Shown here: in pieces, positions 60,458 through 64,000 of the stretch | Numbering within the stretch: the stretch's first letter is position 1 | Layout: each line of letters opens with the position of its first letter | Origin: Isoptericola halotolerans | GTDB taxonomy: Bacteria; Actinomycetota; Actinomycetes; Actinomycetales; Cellulomonadaceae | Assembly: GCF_003003075.1 (NCBI RefSeq) | Contig: NZ_PVTX01000001.1 | Coordinates: 620,001-684,000, forward strand | Length of the DNA: 64,000 nucleotides | Direction: 5' to 3' | Translations under genes and position numbers: made by a program | The notes under the pieces: model-generated | Told to the model about the DNA's origin: nothing | The model's input: the letters and a program-made list of their open reading frames with translations, nothing else | The model's database searches: none

Positions 60458-62410
60458 ATGATGCAGACTCTTTCGCTCGCGCCCTGGTTGGTCGCCACGC
60501 CGCTCGTCGGAGCGGCGCTGCTGCTCCTGGTCGGCCGGCTCAGCGACCGCTGGGGGCACTGGCTCGGCGTGCTGGCCTCGACGGCGACGTTCGTGATCGG
60601 CCTCGTGATCCTGCTCGACATGCTCGGCGTGGCCGCCGAGGACCGGGTGGGCGTCCACACCACGGCGAGCTGGATCGACGTCGGCCCGCTGCAGGTGGAC
60701 CTCGGGTTCCAGGTGGACCCGCTGTCGATGACGTTCGTCATGCTGATCACCTTCGTCGGCTCGCTGATCCACCTGTACTCCGTGGCGTACATGTCCCACG
60801 ACCGCGACCGCCGCCGGTTCTTCGCGTACCTCAACCTGTTCGTGGCCGCGATGCTGCTGCTCGTGCTCGCGGACTCCTACCTGCTGCTGTTCGTCGGCTG
60901 GGAGGGCGTGGGCCTGGCCTCGTTCCTGCTCATCGGGTTCTGGGACCACCACCTGCCCAACGCGGTGGCGGGCAAGAAGGCGTTCGTCATGAACCGCGTG
61001 GGGGACATGGGCCTCATCGCGGCGATGATGCTCATGCTCGCGACGTTCGGCGGGGTGGACTTCGCCACGGTGCTCGGCTCGGCCGACGCGGCGGACCAGG
61101 GCACGACGACGGCGATCGGCCTGCTGCTCCTGCTGGCGGCCTGCGGCAAGTCGGCCCAGCTGCCGCTGCAGGCGTGGCTCGGGGACGCGATGGCCGGCCC
61201 GACGCCGGTCTCCGCCCTCATCCACGCCGCCACGATGGTGACCGCGGGCGTCTATCTCCTGGTCCGCTCGGGACCGCTGCTGGAGGCGGCGCCGGACGCC
61301 CAGCTCGTCATCGCGGTCGTGGGTGCTCTGACCCTGCTGTTCGGCGCGATCGTCGGCTGCGCCAAGGACGACATCAAGAAGGCGCTGGCCGCCTCGACGA
61401 TGTCCCAGATCGGCTACATGATGCTCGCCGCGGGCCTCGGCCCCGTCGGGTACGCGTTCGCGATCTTCCACCTGCTGACGCACGGCTTCTTCAAGGCGGG
61501 CCTGTTCCTCGGGGCGGGCTCGGTCATGCACGCGATGGACGACGACGTGAACATGCGCCGGTTCGGCGGCCTGGCCCGGCTGCTGCCGGTCACCGCGATC
61601 ACGATGGGCCTCGGCTGGCTGGCGATCCTCGGCGTCCCGCCGTTCTCCGGCTTCTACTCCAAGGACAAGATCATCGAGGTCGCGTTCGTGGGCGAGGGCT
61701 GGCGGCCGTGGGTGTTCGGGACGGTCGCCCTGGTGGGCGCCGGGATCACCGCCTACTACATGTCGCGGCTGTTCTTCATGACGTTCATGGGCCGACGGCG
61801 GTGGGCCACCGAGCTCGCGGGCGGTGCGGGGCGCGACGGTGCGGACGGCGACGAGGCCCCCGTGCGGCACCCGCACGAGTCCCCGTGGCTCATGACGCTG
61901 CCGATGATCGTGCTCGCGATCGGGTCGGTCGGGCTCGGCTTCGTGCTGAACGCCGGCGACCGGTTCGTGCACTGGCTCGAGCCGGTGACGGGGCACGCCG
62001 AGCACCACGAGCCGGTCCTGCCGATCTGGCTGATCGTGACCCTGACGCTCGTCCTCGTGGTCCTCGGCGCGGCCCTCGCGTTCGTGCAGTACGCCGTGCG
62101 GCGGGTGCCGACGACGCCGCCACCGGCCCCGGCGCTGGTGCGTGCGGCTCGGGTGGACCTGCACCAGGACGACGTCAACGAAGGGCTCGTGATGCTGCCG
62201 GGCAGGGTGCTGACGCGGTCGCTGGTCTTCGCGGACCGCACGGCGGTCGACGCCGGGTGGCTGGGTCTGGCCGGGGGCGTGGGACGCCTGGGCGGGCGGC
62301 TGCGAAGCATGCAGTCCGGGTACGTCCGGCAGTACGCCGCGATGACCCTGGGTGGTCTGGGCGTGATCGTGCTCGTGATCTGGCTGGTCTCCGGCCAGGG
62401 GGCGAGCTGA
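60458..62410 (+). CDS. nuoL: NADH-quinone oxidoreductase subunit L
   Basis: 650 residues. The distal antiporter-like proton pump, with the lateral helix at the C-terminus. Conserved pieces include [20 protein letters not shown] (key Glu), [39 protein letters not shown] (key Lys) and [18 protein letters not shown] 60458 or the adjacent 60461 is the start, with AGAGGGG upstream. Confidence 0.97.
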   Translation: MMQTLSLAPWLVATPLVGAALLLLVGRLSDRWGHWLGVLASTATFVIGLVILLDMLGVAAEDRVGVHTTASWIDVGPLQVDLGFQVDPLSMTFVMLITFVGSLIHLYSVAYMSHDRDRRRFFAYLNLFVAAMLLLVLADSYLLLFVGWEGVGLASFLLIGFWDHHLPNAVAGKKAFVMNRVGDMGLIAAMMLMLATFGGVDFATVLGSADAADQGTTTAIGLLLLLAACGKSAQLPLQAWLGDAMAGPTPVSALIHAATMVTAGVYLLVRSGPLLEAAPDAQLVIAVVGALTLLFGAIVGCAKDDIKKALAASTMSQIGYMMLAAGLGPVGYAFAIFHLLTHGFFKAGLFLGAGSVMHAMDDDVNMRRFGGLARLLPVTAITMGLGWLAILGVPPFSGFYSKDKIIEVAFVGEGWRPWVFGTVALVGAGITAYYMSRLFFMTFMGRRRWATELAGGAGRDGADGDEAPVRHPHESPWLMTLPMIVLAIGSVGLGFVLNAGDRFVHWLEPVTGHAEHHEPVLPIWLIVTLTLVLVVLGAALAFVQYAVRRVPTTPPPAPALVRAARVDLHQDDVNEGLVMLPGRVLTRSLVFADRTAVDAGWLGLAGGVGRLGGRLRSMQSGYVRQYAAMTLGGLGVIVLVIWLVSGQGAS

Positions 62411-62422
62411 GGCGTGGAAGGG

Positions 62423-64000
62423 ATGATGATGTCCGGCTTTCCCTGGGTGACTGCCCTCGTGGTGTGGCCGCTGGTCGCGGCGGCGGCGACGGTGCTGACC
62501 GGCGTGGGGCGCGGGCGCCCGGCGTCGGGTGCCGCGAGCGGAGGTGGCGCGTTCAGCGCCGGCACGGCCCGCACGGTGGCCCTGGTGGGCGCGCTGGTCG
62601 AGGTGGCGCTGCTGGTGGGGGCGTTCCTCGCCTTCGACACCTCGGCGGCGGGCACCCACCAGCTGACCGAGACGTACGCGTGGATCCCGGCGCTGGGGGC
62701 GAGCTACGCCGTCGGCGTCGACGGGGTGTCCCTGCTGCTCGTGGCGCTCAGCGTGGGGCTCGTGCCGCTGGTGATCCTCGCCGCCTGGCACGAGCAGGGC
62801 GGGGACCACGTCCGGCTGCGGCGCTACCTCGCCACGGTGCTGGTGCTGCTGTCCTTCATGGTCGTGGTGTTCACGGCGCGTGACGTGTTCCTGTTCTACG
62901 TGGTCTTCGAGGCCATGCTGATCCCGGCGTACTTCCTCGTGGGCGGGTTCGGGCAGGGGGCGCAGCGCCGGTACGCGGCGGTGAAGTTCCTGCTGTTCTC
63001 GCTCGCGGGCGGGCTCGTGATGCTGGCCGCCGTGGTCGCGCTGTACCTCCAGGTGCCGGTCGACCCGGCCACGGGGCTGCGCCCCGAGGACGCGTTCCTC
63101 ACGGACAACCTCACCGGTCTGGCGCTCGACCCGACCGCCGAGCGGCTCATGTTCTGCGCCTTCTTCCTGGCGTTCGCGATCAAGGCGCCGATGTTCCCCG
63201 TGCACACCTGGCTGCCGGACGTGACGCAGAACGCCACCCCGGGCACCTCGACGCTGCTCATCTGCGTGCTCGACAAGGTGGGCACCTTCGGGATGCTGAC
63301 GCTCTGCCTGCCGATCTTCCCGGCGGCGAGCCGGTGGGCGGCACCGGCGATCATCGTGCTCGCCGTGATCTCGATCCTGTACGGCGCGATCCTCGCTATC
63401 GGCCAGACCGACGTGCTGCGGCTGATCGGCTACACCTCGGTGTCGCACTTCGGGTTCATCATCCTGGGGATCTTCACCTTCACGTCGCTCGGGATCGCGG
63501 GCTCGAGCTTCATGATGCTCAACCACGGCATCTCCACCGGCGCGCTGTTCCTCCTGGCCGGTTTCGCGATCGCCCGGCACCCGCGGCGCAGCCAGCAGAT
63601 CGCCGACTACGGCGGGATGCGCAAGGTCGCACCCGTGCTGGGCGGGACGTTCCTCGTGGCAGGCCTCTCGGCGCTCGCCCTGCCGGGGCTGGCCACGTTC
63701 GTCTCGGAGATCATGGTCTTCCTCGGCGCGTTCGCCCGGTGGCCCGTCCCGGTGCTGGTGGCCGTCCCTGCCGTCGTGCTCGCCGCCGTCTACGTGCTGC
63801 TGACCTACCAGCGCATGTTCACCGGCGAGGTGGGTGCCGACGTCGTCGGGGCGAAGGACCTGGACGTCCGCGAGAAGACGGTCGCCGGTGTGCTGGTGGC
63901 CGCGCTGGTGGTGCTGGGGCTGATGCCCGGACCGGCGCTGGACTACGTGCGCGAGCCCGCGGGCGTCTCCGTGGAGCACGTGGGTGAGACCGATCCCGAG
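62423..64000 (+). CDS. nuoM: NADH-quinone oxidoreductase subunit M, 3'-truncated by window end
   Basis: 526 codons are visible and the frame is open at the last base, so only the tail is missing. Antiporter-like subunit with FLFYVVFEAMLIPAYFLVGGFG (key Glu), KAPMFPVHTWLPDVTQNATPGTSTLL (key Lys) and YTSVSHFGFIILGIF. Three consecutive in-frame ATGs (62423, 62426, 62429) follow GGAAGGG; the third has the best spacing. nuoN would follow outside the window. Confidence 0.95.
   Translation, partial: MMMSGFPWVTALVVWPLVAAAATVLTGVGRGRPASGAASGGGAFSAGTARTVALVGALVEVALLVGAFLAFDTSAAGTHQLTETYAWIPALGASYAVGVDGVSLLLVALSVGLVPLVILAAWHEQGGDHVRLRRYLATVLVLLSFMVVVFTARDVFLFYVVFEAMLIPAYFLVGGFGQGAQRRYAAVKFLLFSLAGGLVMLAAVVALYLQVPVDPATGLRPEDAFLTDNLTGLALDPTAERLMFCAFFLAFAIKAPMFPVHTWLPDVTQNATPGTSTLLICVLDKVGTFGMLTLCLPIFPAASRWAAPAIIVLAVISILYGAILAIGQTDVLRLIGYTSVSHFGFIILGIFTFTSLGIAGSSFMMLNHGISTGALFLLAGFAIARHPRRSQQIADYGGMRKVAPVLGGTFLVAGLSALALPGLATFVSEIMVFLGAFARWPVPVLVAVPAVVLAAVYVLLTYQRMFTGEVGADVVGAKDLDVREKTVAGVLVAALVVLGLMPGPALDYVREPAGVSVEHVGETDPE

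Noticed and set aside
60437-63979. Very long open frame antisense to nuoL/nuoM (over 1100 codons)
   Set aside because: It is a shadow produced by high GC codon bias. Composition is His/Arg/Gln-rich without domains, and the plus strand encodes clear NuoL and NuoM.

Overview
The window is about 74 % GC (estimated by eye) and densely packed. It carries an actinobacterial gene set: short bS22 ribosomal protein, radA-disA pair, DUF3048 lipoproteins, complete-looking nuo operon, type II cytochrome c maturation, menaquinone genes with MenJ-type reductase, and many leaderless promoters. The most likely source is a Micrococcales chromosome of Cellulomonadaceae/Promicromonosporaceae type; this placement is inference. 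I see no phage, insertion sequence, CRISPR, tRNA or rRNA.

Layout. 1-3.1 kb: end of a nucleoside-type ABC importer (two permeases), an ornithine-cyclodeaminase-family enzyme and a nucleoside deaminase. 3.3-6.2 kb: a proline-iminopeptidase-like hydrolase with an extra C-terminal domain, and a FAD monooxygenase. 6.3-11.5 kb: glycerol utilisation (glpD-glpF-glpK) with a divergent SorC-type regulator and a pair of palindromic operators. 11.5-17.7 kb: N-acetylglutamate synthase, mutY, a polyampholytic membrane protein, and radA-disA (repair and c-di-AMP synthesis). 17.7-25.3 kb: proC, a TetR plus ABC exporter cassette, a Ktr/Trk potassium channel pair, an AcuC-type deacetylase, bS22 and an HAD phosphatase. 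25.4-32.2 kb: glutaredoxin-like protein, Rex, YceI, a phosphatase and the resA-like/ccdA/resB/ccsB cytochrome c maturation set. 32.6-49.1 kb: menE, menA, menB, menC, menD, menF, menG and a menJ-like gene interleaved with two DUF3048 lipoproteins, an HtrA protease and a SurA_N lipoprotein. 49.3-64 kb: nuoA to nuoM, cut by the window end.

Functionally the right half is a respiratory supercluster. Complex I reduces menaquinone, whose biosynthesis is almost completely encoded next to it. Cytochrome c maturation supplies the downstream chain. Rex, the NADH/NAD+ sensor, is encoded in the window, and a near-consensus Rex operator (47742-47759) lies upstream of menJ-nuo.

The most unusual signal is a family of exact-period 20-bp tandem arrays. 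Each unit carries a GAGGTAG core. The arrays occur at five places (3079-3240, 26381-26500, 32181-32400, 32524-32612 in reverse, 43066-43200), always just 3' of a gene and in that gene's sense orientation. In three cases the array itself supplies the gene's TAG stop codon. Because the period is 20, UAG appears in all three frames, each time directly after a Shine-Dalgarno-like GAGG. Two of the arrays face each other across a perfect 28-bp inverted repeat. I do not recognise this element. A separate perfect 28-bp palindromic element sits in frame inside menE.
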